The translations under genes were made by a program, and so were the position numbers. This document shows, in pieces, positions 61,251 through 64,000 of a stretch of 64,000 bases of DNA. The notes under the pieces are model-generated. The model saw nothing but the letters and a program-made list of their open reading frames with translations. It was not told the origin of the DNA and did no database searches. Position 1 is the stretch's first letter, and every line of letters starts with the position of its first letter. Origin of the DNA: Mugil cephalus (lineage: Eukaryota > Chordata > Actinopteri > Mugiliformes > Mugilidae); the NCBI RefSeq assembly GCF_022458985.1, contig NC_061774.1, forward strand, positions 11,398,616 through 11,462,615, given 5' to 3'.

Positions 61251-64000
61251 CCTGTGCGTTATAACTAGGTCCATATGAACAAACCATCGTTGAGCCCTAT
61301 CCCTCCTCGACAGGCTGTAGAAAGATGCTGCAGTGAACACATGACTTCCCACAAATGCTTCTGGCTACACAGTTCACAATTAGTGGTCACCTCCTGCAAA
61401 GTAATCTATAGTTTTTACACTGAGACAAAAATAATAATTAAAGAGAAAATTTAAAAATCTCTTGGTTGTTGTGGTTCGCTTAAGGCCAACAGTCAACCTG
61501 GAAGTAAACATACCTGACAGTTACAGTTACTTCTGCAGAGAAAAAACGAGGAAGCGTCTTTGTCTGTCAAAAATAAGCTTCTCTGGAAGTGTTATTTTTT
61601 TCCCGCATGAACCCCTGAGAGTTAAAGGTCGACAGTTTGCAAACAACAACAAGACAGGAGCTTTAAACACTGATACAGAACATTTCATATGATAGAACTG
61701 CCAGGAATTACACTGACACTTCTGTTTATATGTAATGGTTGAGCATCAATTAATCATTTTATCCTGTTTGACATTTGTGTGGAATTTTGTGCTCATTTGA
61801 TTTTTGATTGGTCGAGTCGTGAGGTCGTTGACCGACGGCTGAGTACATGTGGTCACTTCATTTTTGACTCCAAGTGGATGTTTGGGGCACAACACGTTGC
61901 CTACGTTCCTAATATTTAACACAATGCACTTATTTATGATCATTTTGTTGTGGTGTTTGGTTCAATACATATATCTCATTATATATTTGTATTCATTTTA
62001 AGAGCAATACTCCTATTAAAGTGTGTCATTACTGTACATATGTGCATTCAGCCTGCACCACCTTTTTTCCATTTAACTACCATTTAACTCTACCAGATTA
62101 ACGTTGACTGGTTTTTCACCAAACAGTAGTTACTTAACCTTAATACAGTGAATGTAAATACATTTTGTTAATATATTTACTCTCACAGAGCCTTTTTATC
62201 TCTGACCTTACTCTCTTGTGTATCTAGTTTGTATTTTACTGTCTTGTTGCTGCTGGCGGGCTGATGCTGTGTCACCGTTGCCATGGCAGCAGTCAGAGCA
62301 CACACGCTTACATAATGTTCATTAGCAGGCCCAGATACTCTGCATATTGTCCAGCTCTCGTTCACTTTGATGTGTGTCTTTTTGTCTCAGGAGGATCCAG
62401 CAGCTGGTTTACGGTGAACAGGGGGTTGAGTGTGGTTAGTGAAACCCTGCTATACAACCTCAAGATGTATAGTTGACCAATATCATCATCTCGTCACAAG
62501 ACACAGATCTATTTACACACACATACAGAGTGTGGCACGCAACCACAGTGTGCGCACTTCCTTAAACCAGTGATGAACTGCCAACAGGCATCACTCCCTT
62601 ATATGTGGGTGTAGCTTTAGCCTCGAGACACTAACCCCAAAGACCAGCGCAGGTCTTGAAACACATGACTTCTCTCTAAGCACAAGCAACTATAGGTTAA
62701 CGGACAAAGATGTCGTTATGTGATATTTTCATAAAAACAGCAATGATTGAGTCTTTGTCACATGTGTTTGAAGCAATGTGGAAACATAAAGGCCATACTG
62801 TTGATCTCCTTTATGGAGATATCATGTGGAGTGCATCACTTTGACCTCCAAAATATAGTCACTTCATCCAGGGGTCCGAGAGAACTTAAGCCAAATTTGA
62901 GGATATTCTATCAAGACGTTATTGAAACATCCCATTCATTGGTACTGTTGGTATGTCACTAATATTACTCGGTGTTGGTAGAATATTTTCTAGAATATTT
63001 TATTCACCTCACCTCATATCATAGGGAAGGTCCACCAATTTGGCTCTGTTGGATTTCTGAAAGTCTAGCGTACCTTAGCATGCAGGCTGTAAGCAGACGA
63101 GGAACACCAGCTTTAGTTCTATAAACATACTAAAATAATTAGTCATTAAATATTTTATTAAATCAGTGTGAAACAAACGTGTAAACTAAGGTTGGTTCAC
63201 TGGGGTCGTGGCAGCAGATTATTTCTGTTGGTCGTCTTTCGATTGTCCCACAAATAAAATAGTGAATCACTGATTTTAATGTTCGCCTTTTGTAATGGTT
63301 AAGTGGGTTTCGTTATCTTTAAACAGACAGGCTCTTTCAAATTCTGTGATAAGTTAAGGCTTGAGGCCGTGGCTTAATATTTCTAAGACAGAAATTGTCT
63401 CATCTTACAGTGCAACAGTAAAAACAGGCTCATTTATTTCTTTTCTTTTTTTAGTTTGACACCACATTTGGATGCAAGAGCTCACCCCAAGATCAGGATC
63501 AATGTAAATTAATTAGCATTAATACTATGCTGGAGACTGAAGGTTTGGGTATTCAGACGGTTCAGTTTAGGTCACGAGTGAGTGTTTGAGTAGTTTTCCA
63601 GAAAGTGTCTATCTAAACTGATTTCATGTTCTCTGAAGTGATGTAAACATACGCGTTTCTGTATTTGCGTAACCGTCAGTCAAAGACTCAACATTCATGC
63701 CATCGGGGAAAGTGCCAACATCAGCAAGTTCTTGGGCAGTGAATGATCAGATGTCTTCATTTTCATGCTTTTTAAAAAATGAAGCCAAAATAGAGACAGA
63801 CCACGGGATCTCTTTCTCCATATCACTTCTTCTTTCTGAAAACTTTCTGAAAGAGAACGCTAGAGATGAGGCGCTACATATGACTTATGAGATCATTTGG
63901 TGACACCATCCCAAATAATGGGAGTGATTTTCCTAATAACAGGGTTCTGGTGATTATGTGTGGAATCCCTCAGAGACAAAACGGATTTGTGTAAAATTTA
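61251..64000. other. Intergenic sequence to the right edge, nothing recognised
   Basis: Mostly AT-rich. No protein-like frame longer than about 70 codons, no repeat that I can name, and no RNA gene recognised on either strand. Confidence 0.45.

Overview
The window is vertebrate nuclear DNA, almost certainly from a teleost fish. Genes are split by GT-AG introns, the proteins match vertebrate families end to end, and the gaps hold fish-type dispersed repeats and Tc1-like remnants. The species cannot be told. Every recognised gene lies on the minus strand. Read right to left the order is slc43a3, rtn4rl2, two tandem selenoh genes, clp1, a possible very small gene, and zdhhc5. The same families cluster on human 11q12.1, which is why the palmitoyltransferase is called zdhhc5 rather than zdhhc8, and the Nogo-receptor-like gene rtn4rl2.

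Layout. 1-7439: zdhhc5, 11 coding exons, 726 codons, with its 3' UTR running to the left edge. 8.4-10.35 kb: three exon-like blocks that could encode a 41-residue protein or be leader exons. 11.4-14.6 kb: clp1, 5 coding exons plus a leader exon, 441 residues. 14.5-21 kb: a tandem duplication whose unit is clp1 leader/promoter plus selenoh. 21.9-31.86 kb: a 10 kb minisatellite-like array that changes orientation four times. 31.9-32.4 kb: a displaced piece of selenoh upstream flank. 32.4-39.8 kb: repeat-rich and gene-poor. 39.9-45.3 kb: rtn4rl2, 4 coding exons, 450 residues. 49.9-60.6 kb: slc43a3, 12 coding exons, 489 residues, with a Tc1-like relic in its first intron. 61-64 kb: nothing recognised.

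The main discovery is the selenoh pair. Both copies keep four exons of identical size, matching splice phases and 130 codons. The right-hand copy has an in-frame TGA in the C-x-x-U redox motif and a well-formed SECIS hairpin in its 3' UTR. The left-hand copy has TGC (Cys) at that codon, and its SECIS hairpin survives with one change inside the essential non-Watson-Crick quartet plus a mismatch in the basal helix. The locus therefore appears to show a selenoprotein gene next to a paralog that has left selenocysteine and is losing its SECIS. The duplication also carried a copy of the clp1 leader/promoter with a full CRE-type palindrome.

Exon boundaries were assigned by hand from splice consensus, phase continuity and family homology. 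Total coding lengths are exact multiples of three for all six models. No database search was possible.
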